Of a stretch of DNA of 64,000 nt, positions 26,264-34,757 are shown in pieces (within the stretch, counting starts at the first letter, position 1; each line of letters starts with the position of its first letter). The notes under the pieces are model-generated. The model was not told the origin of the DNA. It ran no database searches and saw nothing but the letters and a program-made list of their open reading frames with translations. The DNA is from Paenibacillus_D sp047238105 (GTDB lineage Bacteria; Bacillota; Bacilli; Paenibacillales; Paenibacillaceae). The translations under genes and the position numbers were made by a program. The stretch lies in the NCBI RefSeq assembly GCF_047238105.1, contig NZ_JBDFMD010000001.1, positions 6,076,001-6,140,000 of the forward strand. The letters are read 5' to 3'.

Positions 26264-27605
26264 CTTCATTGAGAAGTTCAAGCTTAATATCGACCGCCGC
26301 TCAACGATCCAGCTCAATGAATATTTCATCCAGGTGGTCAACTATGCCAACCCTTCCCAGAGCATTCGTACGCGCAATCTGCCGGAGAGCATGGCTTTTC
26401 CATTCCCTGAGGCAAGCACCCGGATGAAGCGGGAAGGCGAGTTTCGCAGCATCCGGATCGACAGCTTTCCGTTTCTCGTCTATGAAGTCCCGCTGATCCT
26501 CCGAGACGGCTCAATCGTCGGGCTGCTCCAGGTGGCGGCGATGACGGACCGCGAGGAGAATCTGCTGCGCAATGTACGGACGATTCTCGTCCTGTCTTCG
26601 CTGTTCCTGCTGGTAGCGGCGTTTACGATCGGCCTGTTTCTGGCGCGCAAGGCGCTCAAGCCGATCGAGAATGTCATCCGCGCGACCAATCAGATCGAGA
26701 ACGGCTCCAATCTGAGCGTCAGGATCGCCAGAGAAGGGCCCAACGACGAAATGGGGCAGCTGACCGACACGCTGAACGGCATGCTGGAGCGTCTGGAGAC
26801 GACGTACAATGAGCTGGACGGGGCCTACAAGACGCAGCGCCGCTTTGTCTCGGATGCCTCGCATGAGCTGCGAACGCCGCTGACGACGATCCGCGGCAAT
26901 ATCGATCTGCTGGAGAAGATGTGGGTGCCCGAGCTGCAGGCCCCCGGCGCCAAGTCCGAATCGTTCATCCGGCTGGACGCGGACAAGGCAGCTCTCTCCA
27001 TGGAGGCGATGCGCGACATCTCTGACGAAGCCAAGCGGATGACCAGGCTGGTCAGTGATCTGTTATCGCTGGCGAGAGCGGATGCCGGGTATCAGATGGA
27101 GAAAACCGAGGTTGCGTTGCTGCCGCTGGTGGAAGAAGTCGCCAGGCGTGCGCAGCTGCTGCCGCGCACGGTGGAGCTGCGGCTGGGCGAGAGCCTCTCG
27201 TCGCTGGCCGATACGACGGTGCGGGGCAATGAGGATTATCTGCGCCAATTGATCTTCATCTTCATCGAAAATGCATTCAAATATACGCCGGAAGGTTATG
27301 TCGAGCTGCAGGCGATTCTTGTGAGCGGTCAGGCCGGTCTGATTATCAAGGATACGGGAATCGGGCTGGACAAGGAAGAGGTGCCTCATATCTTTGAACG
27401 ATTCTACCGGGCCGACATCTCGCGCGGCAAGACCTCAGGCACCGGACTGGGCTTGTCGATCGCCAAATGGATCATCGACGAGCATGGCGGCTCGATCGAG
27501 GTCAAGACACGGCTCGGCGAAGGCACGACGTTTGTCATCTGGCTGCCGATCTTCTTTGCAGAACAGACGGATTCCGATATAATAGAAGATACCGACCGGC
27601 AGTAG
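26097..27605 (+). CDS. Sensor histidine kinase, CssS/PhoR-like
   Basis: A 502-residue membrane kinase: a signal-anchor helix (about 10-33), a large extracytoplasmic sensor region, a second helix (about 160-185), HAMP (about 186-238), HisKA with phospho-acceptor His256 in SDASHELRTPL, and HATPase_c with FIENAFKYTPEG, DTGIGLD and GTGLGLSIAKWI. GGAGG precedes the ATG, inside the end of the response regulator. It pairs with that regulator and follows htrA, so envelope or secretion stress is a likely input. CssS is the nearest analogue by context only. Confidence 0.93.
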   Translation: MSIRLRLTLWYSGLLAFTLLVFGVSIYLFVNYYTYTGLKSRIIQQAQTIYIEPSYDFIEKFKLNIDRRSTIQLNEYFIQVVNYANPSQSIRTRNLPESMAFPFPEASTRMKREGEFRSIRIDSFPFLVYEVPLILRDGSIVGLLQVAAMTDREENLLRNVRTILVLSSLFLLVAAFTIGLFLARKALKPIENVIRATNQIENGSNLSVRIAREGPNDEMGQLTDTLNGMLERLETTYNELDGAYKTQRRFVSDASHELRTPLTTIRGNIDLLEKMWVPELQAPGAKSESFIRLDADKAALSMEAMRDISDEAKRMTRLVSDLLSLARADAGYQMEKTEVALLPLVEEVARRAQLLPRTVELRLGESLSSLADTTVRGNEDYLRQLIFIFIENAFKYTPEGYVELQAILVSGQAGLIIKDTGIGLDKEEVPHIFERFYRADISRGKTSGTGLGLSIAKWIIDEHGGSIEVKTRLGEGTTFVIWLPIFFAEQTDSDIIEDTDRQ

Positions 27606-27637
27606 CGATTGGCCGGTCAGAAAGCAGGTGAAGCGCA

Positions 27638-28588
27638 TTGAAGGTACTGAAAATATCGCCAAGAGGTTATTGTTACGGCGTTGTCGATGCTATGGTGCTG
27701 GCCAAGCAGACGGCCAAGAACCTTGATTTGCCGAGACCGATATATATTTTGGGGATGATCGTTCATAACCGTCATGTGACCGAGTCCTTTGACAACGAAG
27801 GGATTATTACCCTGGATGGCGAGAATCGTCTGGAGATTTTGGATAAGGTGGAGAAAGGGACAGTCATCTTCACGGCACATGGCGTCTCGCCCGAGGTCCG
27901 TCAGCGGGCGCGCGACAAAGGGCTGACCGTCGTCGATGCGACCTGTCCTGACGTCACCCGGACGCACGATCTGATCCGTCAGAAGACGGAGGAGGGCTAT
28001 GAGATCCTGTATCTCGGCAAGCGAGGCCACCCTGAGCCGGAAGGGGCAATCGGCGTGGCTCCGGATCGCGTCCACTTGATCGAGCGGCTTGAGGATGTCG
28101 AGCAGCTGGAGCTGCAGTCCGATAAGGTCATCATTACCAATCAGACGACGATGTCCCAATGGGATGTCAAGCATCTGATCAAGCGACTGCTTGAAGTGTT
28201 CCCGACGGCCGAGGTGCACAACGAGATCTGCATGGCGACGCAGGTGCGCCAGGAAGCGGTAGCCGAGCAGGTCGGCGAAGCGCAGCTCTGCATCGTCGTA
28301 GGCGACCCGCGCAGCAACAATTCCAACCGACTCGCTCAAGTCTCCGAGGAGATCGGCGGCGTGCCGGCGCACCGGATCTCGGATCTGAGCGAGCTCAAGC
28401 GCGAGTGGCTGGAAGGCGTAGAGACGGTAGCGGTGACTTCGGGGGCGTCCACGCCGACACCGATTACCAAAGAAGTGATCAGTTATCTGGAGCAGTACGA
28501 GCCAGCAGACCCTTCGACGTGGGAGCTCAAACGTACGATTAACATGAGCAAGCTGCTGCCTAAGATACGCGAAAAAACGAACGCCTGA
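27638..28588 (+). CDS. ispH: 4-hydroxy-3-methylbut-2-enyl diphosphate reductase
   Basis: Last step of the MEP isoprenoid pathway, making IPP and DMAPP with a [4Fe-4S] cluster. The 316 residues carry the conserved GYCYGVVDAM (cluster Cys), TAHGVSPEVR (His), DATCPDVTRTH (second Cys), NEICMATQVRQ (third Cys) and SGASTPTPI. The start is TTG at 27638 with AGGTGAA upstream. It follows the kinase gene by 32 bases and may be read through from it. Confidence 0.96.
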   Translation: MKVLKISPRGYCYGVVDAMVLAKQTAKNLDLPRPIYILGMIVHNRHVTESFDNEGIITLDGENRLEILDKVEKGTVIFTAHGVSPEVRQRARDKGLTVVDATCPDVTRTHDLIRQKTEEGYEILYLGKRGHPEPEGAIGVAPDRVHLIERLEDVEQLELQSDKVIITNQTTMSQWDVKHLIKRLLEVFPTAEVHNEICMATQVRQEAVAEQVGEAQLCIVVGDPRSNNSNRLAQVSEEIGGVPAHRISDLSELKREWLEGVETVAVTSGASTPTPITKEVISYLEQYEPADPSTWELKRTINMSKLLPKIREKTNA

Positions 28589-28660
28589 AGTTCACGATGG
28601 TCCTAATGTGCCAGAAGGGCTATTGAGAGTGAAGAGCCTTCTGCAACCAGGTACTAATGG

Positions 28661-28689
28661 TTGACGGAGGCTTTATTTTCTTGTATAGT
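28661..28689 (+). promoter_or_regulatory. Sigma-A promoter of the DAHP synthase gene
   Basis: TTGACG and TATAGT with a 17-base spacer. The predicted leader (from about 28695) holds a short tandem repeat of AAAAGC-type units. Confidence 0.75.
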
Positions 28690-28699
28690 TACTTTATCG

Positions 28700-28748
28700 A
28701 TTAAAAGCATAAAAGCTTAAAAGCTTAAAAGCGTATAAGCGTTGAAGC
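28700..28748 (+). repeat. Short tandem repeat in the aroF leader
   Basis: Five to six near-copies of a 9-10 base unit (TAAAAGCAT, AAAAGCTT, AAAAGCTT, AAAAGCGTAT, AAGCGTTG) run up to the ribosome site. Two AAGCTT palindromes are included. Confidence 0.6.
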
Positions 28749-28767
28749 GCGAAAAGGAGAGATGAAC

Positions 28768-29829
28768 ATGATCGTCATTACTAACAAGCATGTATCGGAA
28801 GAAAGAATCGGAGAAATCGTCGCATATATCGAAAAAACCGGCGTCAAAGCTCATGTATCCCGAGGCGAGGATCGTACGGTTGTCGGCATCATCGGCCAGG
28901 CTGAACCAACTCTTGCGGAGCAGCTGCGGCAGATGAAGGATGTAGAGAACGTCATCAAGATCTCCAAATCTTACAAGCTGGCCAGCCGGGACTTCCATCC
29001 CGACGATACGATCATCGATATTAAAGGCGTCAAGATTGGCGGCGAGCATCTGGTCATCATGGGCGGCCCGTGCGCTGTCGAGAATCCGGAGCAGATCGAC
29101 GAGATCGCCCGCCTTGTCAAGGCTGCAGGCGGCCAAGTGCTGCGTGGCGGCGCTTTTAAGCCGCGTACCGGACCATATAGCTTCCAGGGTGTGGGAGTCG
29201 AGGGTCTGGCGATGATGGCCGAAGCGGGCAAAAAGCACGGCCTGCTGACCATCACCGAAGTGATGACGCCGGAATATGTCGATGTATGTGCCGAATATGC
29301 CGATATCCTGCAGGTGGGGACGCGCAATATGCAGAACTTCGACCTTCTGCGCAAGCTCGGTACGATTCAGACACCGGTTCTTCTCAAGCGGGGCTTCAGC
29401 AGTACCTATGATGAGTTCCTCAACGCGGCCGAATACATCCTGGCCGGCGGCAATCCGAACGTCATGCTGTGCGAACGCGGCATCCGCACTTTCGAGCAGT
29501 ATACGCGCAATACGCTGGACTTGACTGCGATTCCTGTGCTTCAACAGCTTAGCCATCTGCCGGTGATCTCCGACCCGAGCCACGGCACCGGCCGCAGAGA
29601 GCTGGTCGAGCCGATGTCCAAGGCGTCGGTAGCAGCCGGAGCCAACGGTCTGATCATCGAGATGCACACGGATCCCGACAATTCGATGACCGGCGATGGC
29701 GTCCAATCGCTGTTCCCGGATCAGTTCGCAGCGCTGCTGAAGGATCTGGAGAAGCTGGGCGAGCTCGTCGGCCGCAGGTTTGACACCGAGAAAGCGCCGG
29801 CCGAAGCATTTGCAACATGGAAAAAATAA
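28768..29829 (+). CDS. aroF: 3-deoxy-7-phosphoheptulonate synthase
   Basis: First enzyme of the shikimate pathway, condensing PEP with erythrose 4-phosphate. The 353 residues have an N-terminal ACT-like/FeRR regulatory region (about 1-70) and the TIM-barrel core with GGPCAVEN, RGGAFKPRTGPYSFQG, NMQNFDLL, LKRGFSST and DPSHGTGRR. This is the AroA(F)/DAHP type Ibeta form, as in Thermotoga and many Bacilli. AAGGAG is eight bases from the ATG at 28768; the ATG at 28762 is too close. Single gene with own promoter and terminator. Confidence 0.95.
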   Translation: MIVITNKHVSEERIGEIVAYIEKTGVKAHVSRGEDRTVVGIIGQAEPTLAEQLRQMKDVENVIKISKSYKLASRDFHPDDTIIDIKGVKIGGEHLVIMGGPCAVENPEQIDEIARLVKAAGGQVLRGGAFKPRTGPYSFQGVGVEGLAMMAEAGKKHGLLTITEVMTPEYVDVCAEYADILQVGTRNMQNFDLLRKLGTIQTPVLLKRGFSSTYDEFLNAAEYILAGGNPNVMLCERGIRTFEQYTRNTLDLTAIPVLQQLSHLPVISDPSHGTGRRELVEPMSKASVAAGANGLIIEMHTDPDNSMTGDGVQSLFPDQFAALLKDLEKLGELVGRRFDTEKAPAEAFATWKK

Positions 29830-29842
29830 CGCCAACCGCTCC

Positions 29843-29879
29843 GCCATGCCATTCCGAGAGGAATGCATGGCTTTTTTTG
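29843..29879 (+). terminator. Terminator of aroF
   Basis: GCCATGC-ATTCC...GGAAT-GCATGGC hairpin followed by seven T. Confidence 0.9.
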
Positions 29880-29917
29880 TGTTGATAGCTAAAGCTGAAC
29901 ATTCGGTTTGACGGAAA

Positions 29918-29954
29918 TGTGAACATTCCTCAAAAAATGTGAGAATACCTTACA
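29918..29954. promoter_or_regulatory. GlnR/TnrA-type operators upstream of glnA
   Basis: TGTGAGAATACCTTACA (29938-29954) is an exact match to the GlnR/TnrA box TGTnA-N7-TnACA. A second half-match, TGTGAACATTCCTCA, lies 20 bases upstream, so the two are in the same phase of the helix. Both lie just upstream of the glnA promoter. Confidence 0.8.
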
Positions 29955-29982
29955 CTTGCTTAAAAAATACCTGACATAAGTA

Positions 29983-30011
29983 TTGACGATGCAGATTGCT
30001 CGTTTTATAAT
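29983..30011 (+). promoter_or_regulatory. Sigma-A promoter of glnA
   Basis: TTGACG and TATAAT with a 17-base spacer, 29 bases downstream of the GlnR-type box and 79 bases before the glnA start. Confidence 0.8.
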
Positions 30012-30089
30012 TACGACAGAGTTTAAAGCGAAACTTGAACAATTTGGGTTTAAATCAACGTTAATGTTCGGAAATGGAGGAAATTTTAG

Positions 30090-31514
30090 ATGTCAGCTCA
30101 AAAAGTGTTGGACCTGGTTAAAGAAAATAGCATTCAATTCGTGGATTTCCGTTTCGTGGACCTTTCCGGTCGCGCGCATCACATCACACTGCCCGCTTCG
30201 GAGGTGGATGCTGATACATTCGTAAACGGCGTTGCATTCGACGGTTCCTCGATTCCCGGGTTCCGCGGGATCGAAGAATCCGATATGGTCATGATGCCGG
30301 ATACTGAGGCGGTTTATGTTGATCCGTTCACAGACCATCCGACACTGAACGTTATGTGTAACATTCATACGCCGGAAGGCGACCGTTACGATCGCGATCC
30401 GCGCAGCATCGCTCACAAAGCTGAAGAGTATCTCAAAACGGCCGGCGTGGGCACGGATGCCTTCTTCGCGCCGGAGTCCGAGTTCTTTATCTTCGACGAC
30501 GTTCGTTACGAGAGTTCCATGAATACGGCCTTTTATTCGGTCGATTCCGAAGAAGCGGATTGGAACACAGGACGTAAAGAAGAGGGCGGCAACCTGGGCT
30601 TTAAGGTCGGCGTTAAAGGCGGCTATGTGCCAGTAGCTCCTATGGATACTCAACAGGATATCCGCAGTGAGATGGTACGTCTGATGCAGGAAACCGGCCT
30701 TCGCGTCGAGCGTCATCACCATGAAGTGGCGACTGCAGGTCAAGGCGAGATCAACTTCCGCTTCGACACGCTGACCAAGACGGCCGACAACCTTCTCAAA
30801 TACAAATATATCGTGCATAATGTCGCTCGCCAATACGGCAAAACGGCAACCTTCATGCCTAAGCCGATGTTCGGCGACAACGGCAGCGGCATGCACGTCC
30901 ACACGTCGCTGTTCGACAATGGCGAGCCGCTGTTCTACGAGAAAGGCGCCTATGCCAACCTGAGCCAAACGGCTCTCCATTACATCGGCGGCATTCTGTA
31001 CCATGCTCCGGCTTTGATCGCGCTCACGAACCCGAGCACGAATTCGTTCAAGCGTCTGGTACCTGGCTACGAAGCTCCGGTTAACCTGGTCTTCTCCAGA
31101 GGCAACCGTTCTGCAGCTGTCCGTATTCCAGTGGCTGCCGTTACACCAAAAGGCTGTCGTATCGAATTCCGTACGCCTGACTCCACTGCCAATCCATATC
31201 TGGCATTTGCCGCTATGCTGATGGCTGGTCTGGACGGGATCAAGCGCAAGCTGGATCCGAAGGAACTGGGCTATGGACCATTCGACAAGAACATCTATGA
31301 GCTCTCCGACGAAGAAAAGGCCGAGATCCGCAGCGTTCCTGGGTCCCTGGACGAAGCGCTCGACGCCCTGGAAGCTGATTCCGAGTTCCTGACGGAAGGC
31401 GGCGTGTTCTCGCAGGACTTCATCGCCAACTACGTGGCGTTCAAGCGTCAAGAAGCCAAAGCCGTATCGATCCGTGTACATCCGCACGAGTACAGCCTGT
31501 ACTTCGACTGCTAA
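30090..31514 (+). CDS. glnA: Glutamine synthetase, type I (GSI-beta-like)
   Basis: Makes glutamine from glutamate, ammonia and ATP as a cytoplasmic dodecamer. The 474 residues follow the proteobacterial GlnA closely from MSAQKVLDLV onward, including DGSSIPGF, AHKAEEYL, EGGNLGFK (the loop absent from Bacillus enzymes), HHHEVATAGQGE, KPMFGDNGSGMH and NPSTNSFKRLVPGYEAP. Tyr403 in DKNIYEL aligns with the adenylylated Tyr of Escherichia coli (KNLYDL). Typical Firmicute GlnA is about 444 residues and lacks this site. The GlnR-type box and promoter in front point to control by nitrogen. No glnE or glnR is in the window. Confidence 0.95.
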   Translation: MSAQKVLDLVKENSIQFVDFRFVDLSGRAHHITLPASEVDADTFVNGVAFDGSSIPGFRGIEESDMVMMPDTEAVYVDPFTDHPTLNVMCNIHTPEGDRYDRDPRSIAHKAEEYLKTAGVGTDAFFAPESEFFIFDDVRYESSMNTAFYSVDSEEADWNTGRKEEGGNLGFKVGVKGGYVPVAPMDTQQDIRSEMVRLMQETGLRVERHHHEVATAGQGEINFRFDTLTKTADNLLKYKYIVHNVARQYGKTATFMPKPMFGDNGSGMHVHTSLFDNGEPLFYEKGAYANLSQTALHYIGGILYHAPALIALTNPSTNSFKRLVPGYEAPVNLVFSRGNRSAAVRIPVAAVTPKGCRIEFRTPDSTANPYLAFAAMLMAGLDGIKRKLDPKELGYGPFDKNIYELSDEEKAEIRSVPGSLDEALDALEADSEFLTEGGVFSQDFIANYVAFKRQEAKAVSIRVHPHEYSLYFDC

Positions 31515-31544
31515 TTGCACTCATAGAGTCTATCCTATCGGAAG

Positions 31545-31577
31545 GCGAGTCCTGGCAACGGGATTCGCTTTTTTCTT
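31545..31577 (+). terminator. Terminator of glnA
   Basis: GCGAGTCC...GGATTCGC hairpin (one G-T pair) followed by six T. Confidence 0.85.
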
Positions 31578-31697
31578 TTGTTTGTAAGTCGAATAGGCAG
31601 TTCTGGGCCTAGAGGACTTGAACCCCAGGTCCAAACTTGCTATGATTAGCGTTATATATACATAGCAACTATCCAATGAAACTAGAGGTGGAGTACG

Positions 31698-32789
31698 GTG
31701 ACCAAACGGGCGTTTAACTTTAATGCCGGACCGGCTGCGCTGCCGCTTGAGGTGCTGCAGCAAGCCCAGGAACAATTTGTCGATTATCACGGTGCAGGGA
31801 TGTCTATTATGGAGATGTCGCACCGCAGCAGCCAATATGAGCAAGTGAACAATGATGCCCAGGCACTTATGAGACGGCTCTTCGCCATACCAGACCATTA
31901 TCATGTTCTTTTCCTCCAGGGCGGTGCCAGCACCCAGTTCGCCATGGTGCCGATGAATCTGCTGCAGCCCGGTCGGGCGGGAGCTTATGTCATGACCGGC
32001 AGCTGGGCGAAGAAGGCACTCAAGGAAGCACAGACAATCGGCGAGACCGCGATCGCGGCCAGCTCGGAAGCCGACAGCTTCACCCGGATTCCGGGCCTCA
32101 GCGACATCGTGGTGCCGGCTGAGGCGGCTTATCTGCATATCACCTCCAATGAGACGATCGAAGGCACGCAATATGCAGCCTATCCCAATGTGTCGGATCA
32201 TGCGACGCTGATCGCCGACATGTCCAGCGATATCTTGTCGCGTCCTGTCGATGTCAGCAAGTTCGGACTCATCTACGCCGGTGCCCAGAAGAACCTTGGC
32301 CCGTCGGGCGTGACGCTGGTCATCATCCGTGATGATCTGGCGGCGGACAGCCCGAAATCGGTGCCGACGATGCTGCGCTACGATACCCATGTCAAAGCCA
32401 AATCACTCTACAATACACCGCCATCCTTTTCGGTCTATATGGTCAAGCTGATGCTGGAGTGGATCGAGGCCAGAGGCGGGGTGGCTCAGGTCGAGCAGTA
32501 CAATCGCGACAAGACCAAGCTGATCTATGACACCATCGACCAGAGTGGCGGATTCTATCGTGGCGTGGCTCAGGCGGCGAGCCGGTCGCTCATGAATATT
32601 ACGTTCCGTATACATGATGCCGAGCTGGAGAAGCGGTTTATCCAGCAGTCGGAGGACCAGGGCTTCGTTGGCTTGAAGGGGCACCGCGATGTCGGCGGAT
32701 TGCGGGCTTCGACGTACAATTCTGTGCCGCTGGAGAGCTGCAGGGCGCTTGCGGAGTTTATGAAGGAATTCCAGAAGAACAACGGTTAA
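31698..32789 (+). CDS. serC: Phosphoserine aminotransferase
   Basis: Second step of serine synthesis, moving an amino group from glutamate to 3-phosphohydroxypyruvate; PLP-dependent. The 363 residues start RAFNFNAGPAALP and contain EMSHRSSQYEQ, LQGGASTQFAMVP, the PLP-lysine region YAGAQKNLGPSG and GHRDVGGLRAS. Start GTG at 31698 with AGAGGTGG upstream. It stands alone between glnA and an oppositely oriented response regulator. Confidence 0.96.
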   Translation: MTKRAFNFNAGPAALPLEVLQQAQEQFVDYHGAGMSIMEMSHRSSQYEQVNNDAQALMRRLFAIPDHYHVLFLQGGASTQFAMVPMNLLQPGRAGAYVMTGSWAKKALKEAQTIGETAIAASSEADSFTRIPGLSDIVVPAEAAYLHITSNETIEGTQYAAYPNVSDHATLIADMSSDILSRPVDVSKFGLIYAGAQKNLGPSGVTLVIIRDDLAADSPKSVPTMLRYDTHVKAKSLYNTPPSFSVYMVKLMLEWIEARGGVAQVEQYNRDKTKLIYDTIDQSGGFYRGVAQAASRSLMNITFRIHDAELEKRFIQQSEDQGFVGLKGHRDVGGLRASTYNSVPLESCRALAEFMKEFQKNNG

Positions 32790-32824
32790 GACGGCATCTT
32801 GCCGGGCCGACACATTTACACAGC

Positions 32825-32870
32825 AAGAAGCCTTTTGCCGCTGCGGCGCATCGGCAAAAGGCTTCTTTGG
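32825..32870. terminator. Bidirectional terminator between serC and a response regulator
   Basis: AAGAAGCCTTTTGCCG pairs exactly with CGGCAAAAGGCTTCTT. Placed between two convergent genes, it can serve both. Confidence 0.9.
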
Positions 32871-32897
32871 TTTGAATAAGTGCGGCAAGCGATTCTT

Positions 32898-33611
32898 CTA
32901 GCCTGAAGAGTCTTTGAGCTGTGGTCCGGTCAGCTTATAGCCGACATTGCGGACGGTCATAATATATTCCGGCGAACGCGCATTTTTCTCGATCTTATCC
33001 CGCAGATGACTGATGTGGACGTCGACGATCCGGGTATCGCCCAGAAAATGATAATCCCAGACCCCGTGAAGCAGCTGCTGCCGGCTGAGCACTTTGCCCC
33101 GGTGGCTGCAGAGGAACAGCAACAGCTCGAATTCTTTGGGAGTCAGATCAACAGGCTGCCCATCAAGGTGGACCTCACGCTGCTCGCCATTCACCCGCAG
33201 ACGGCCAAATTCGTAAGCCTGGCCCTCGCCGGCAGAAGGAAGCGACTGAACCCTGCGGAAGACGGCCTGGATGCGTGAGATCAACTCCTGCGGACTGAAC
33301 GGCTTGGTCATATAATCATCCGCCCCATTGTCGAGTCCGGCAATTTTGTCGGTTACATCCTGCAAAGCCGTCAGCATGACGATCGGCACGGCGTTTTGCT
33401 GCTTGCGCAGCTCGCGGCATACCTGGATACCGTCCATCTTGGGAAGCATCAGATCCAGGACGATCAGATCGGGCCGGTAAGGCTTGAGCATATCGAATAC
33501 CGCTTCGCCATCCTCTACGCAACGGACGTCGAAGCCGGCAAGCTTAAGATTGAACTCGATCAGCATCGAGATGGATGGCTCGTCGTCGACGACCAATATT
33601 TTCTTTTTCAT
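32898..33611 (-). CDS. Orphan OmpR/PhoB-type response regulator
   Basis: A 237-residue regulator with no kinase gene beside it. Receiver (about 1-118) with DDEPS, phospho-Asp in LIVLDLMLPKMDG and Lys in DDYMTKPF. Winged-helix output (about 133-228) with DLTPKEFELLLFL and VDVHISHLRDKIE, ending RNVGYKL. It resembles PhoP/YycF-group proteins. The divergent trmL gene is about 115 bases away. An inverted pair GGTTAA/TTAACC at 33671-33689 sits in that gap. Confidence 0.9.
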   Translation of the reverse strand: MKKKILVVDDEPSISMLIEFNLKLAGFDVRCVEDGEAVFDMLKPYRPDLIVLDLMLPKMDGIQVCRELRKQQNAVPIVMLTALQDVTDKIAGLDNGADDYMTKPFSPQELISRIQAVFRRVQSLPSAGEGQAYEFGRLRVNGEQREVHLDGQPVDLTPKEFELLLFLCSHRGKVLSRQQLLHGVWDYHFLGDTRIVDVHISHLRDKIEKNARSPEYIMTVRNVGYKLTGPQLKDSSG

Positions 33612-33728
33612 CGCTTAAGCTCCTTTTTCGGCTTATGTGATCCCATTATGACACGGGACGTTCTGCGGCAGGTTAAGCTTACGTTAACCGAATGTAAAAT
33701 TTATAATTATAATCGCGGAGGAATAACT

Positions 33729-34193
33729 ATGGCCTTGCACATCGTACTTGTCGAACCTGAGATTCCAGCCAACACCGGCAATATCGCACGCACCTGTGCA
33801 GCGACGGGAGCCCATCTGCATCTGGTGCGTCCGCTGGGCTTCCAAACGGATGATCGCACCTTGAAGCGCGCTGGACTGGATTATTGGCATGCCGTCAACG
33901 TCGCTTATTATGACAGCTTCTCTGAGCTTAAAGAGCGATTCCCGGCCGGCCGGTTTTTCTTTGCCAGCACGCGCGCCGAGAAACGGTATACGGAGTTCAG
34001 CTATCGGGACGGTGATTTTTTTGTTTTCGGCAAAGAGACCAAGGGACTGCCGCAGGAGCTGCTGGCTGCTCATCCTGACACTTGTCTGCGGCTGCCTATG
34101 ACGGGCGATGTACGATCGCTTAATCTGTCTAACAGCGCGGCTGTCGTCGTCTTTGAAGCGTTGCGTCAGCTGGACTACCCCGGTATGAGTTGA
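33729..34193 (+). CDS. trmL: tRNA (cytidine/uridine(34)-2'-O)-methyltransferase
   Basis: A 154-residue SPOUT-class methyltransferase that 2'-O-methylates the wobble base of certain leucine tRNAs. Conserved parts: HIVLVEPEIPANTGNIARTC at the N-terminus, FGKETKGLP in the middle and the SAM-binding knot LRLPMTGDVRSLNLSNSAA (key pieces RLPM and SLNLSNSAA). The frame is open further upstream to 33396, but the protein clearly starts at 33729, with GGAGG nine bases before. Divergent from the response regulator. Confidence 0.95.
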   Translation: MALHIVLVEPEIPANTGNIARTCAATGAHLHLVRPLGFQTDDRTLKRAGLDYWHAVNVAYYDSFSELKERFPAGRFFFASTRAEKRYTEFSYRDGDFFVFGKETKGLPQELLAAHPDTCLRLPMTGDVRSLNLSNSAAVVVFEALRQLDYPGMS

Positions 34194-34417
34194 GGCACCC
34201 TAGCATCTCCTGTTTCAAAACGAATCTCATCGTTTAAAAACATAAAATGAGCAACGAGCCAGCAATTGGGTGACGCTTGCCGTTCTATTTGAAGCCGATT
34301 CGCCTTGCAGTTGCAGAATACTAAGAAATAACGGATGACGGAAGGAAACGGTGTGAACGTCGCGAAGGTTATGATACACGGAGGTTCACAAAAAAGACTA
34401 TCAATTTAGACACAGGA
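34194..34417. other. Intergenic region before the AbrB-type gene
   Basis: About 220 bases with no gene I can support. It holds a 7-base inverted pair GTGTGAAC...GTTCACA (34351-34389) that could fold in the leader of the AbrB-type gene. I recognise no riboswitch family. Confidence 0.4.
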
Positions 34418-34429
34418 GTGGTGAATACA

Positions 34430-34678
34430 GTGAAACCGGCAGGAGTTGTACGCAAAGTTGACCAATTGGGCCGTATCGTGCTACCCAAATCATTGCGCAA
34501 GCGATATCAGATGAATGAAGGCGATCCTGTAGAAATTCTGGTGCAAGGCGACCATATTATACTGGAGCGATATCGGCCGAGATGTGTATTCTGTACGTCG
34601 ATGGAGGATGTGCATGAGTTCAAAGAGCGTTATTTGTGCGCCGCCTGCGCCAGCGATATGAGTCAGATGCGCGCATAG
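34430..34678 (+). CDS. AbrB-family transition-state regulator with Cys-pair C-terminus
   Basis: An 82-residue DNA-binding protein. The N-terminal swapped-hairpin AbrB domain is clear in VVRKVDQLGRIVLPKSLRK and EGDPVEIL. The C-terminus has two Cys pairs, CVFC and CAAC, 18 residues apart, which could bind one zinc; Bacillus AbrB has a different C-terminal domain. I take GTG 34430 as start (AGGAG eleven bases upstream); GTGs at 34418 and 34421 are in frame but too close to the site. Probably a global growth-phase regulator. Confidence 0.88.
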   Translation: MKPAGVVRKVDQLGRIVLPKSLRKRYQMNEGDPVEILVQGDHIILERYRPRCVFCTSMEDVHEFKERYLCAACASDMSQMRA

Positions 34679-34696
34679 CGCAGAACGTGACACATA

Positions 34697-34732
34697 AAGA
34701 AGCCCCCGGATCTTGGATCCGGGGGCTTCTGC
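34697..34732 (+). terminator. Terminator of the AbrB-type gene
   Basis: GAAGCCCCCGGATC...GGATCCGGGGGCTTC hairpin; T-rich tail is short. Confidence 0.8.
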
Positions 34733-34757
34733 TTGTCAGATTCAGTTTTGATCAGGG

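Noticed and set aside
28700..28748. CRISPR-like reading of the aroF leader repeat
   Set aside because: Units are about 9-10 bases with no spacers; it is a simple tandem repeat.
30093..31520. A 475-codon minus-strand frame exactly opposite glnA
   Set aside because: Antisense shadow of a highly conserved gene; no ribosome site or promoter on that strand.
33660..33700. Pho-box reading of TTAAGCTTACGTTAAC near the response regulator
   Set aside because: Only one inverted pair is clear; the multiple direct TTAACA-type repeats of a true Pho box are absent.
33396..33728. N-terminal extension of trmL through the divergent response regulator
   Set aside because: It overlaps the regulator on the other strand and the family start and ribosome site are at 33729.
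34198..34417. Possible riboswitch in the leader of the AbrB-type gene
   Set aside because: Only one 7-base inverted pair is seen; no known riboswitch core could be recognised, so I list it only as an intergenic region.
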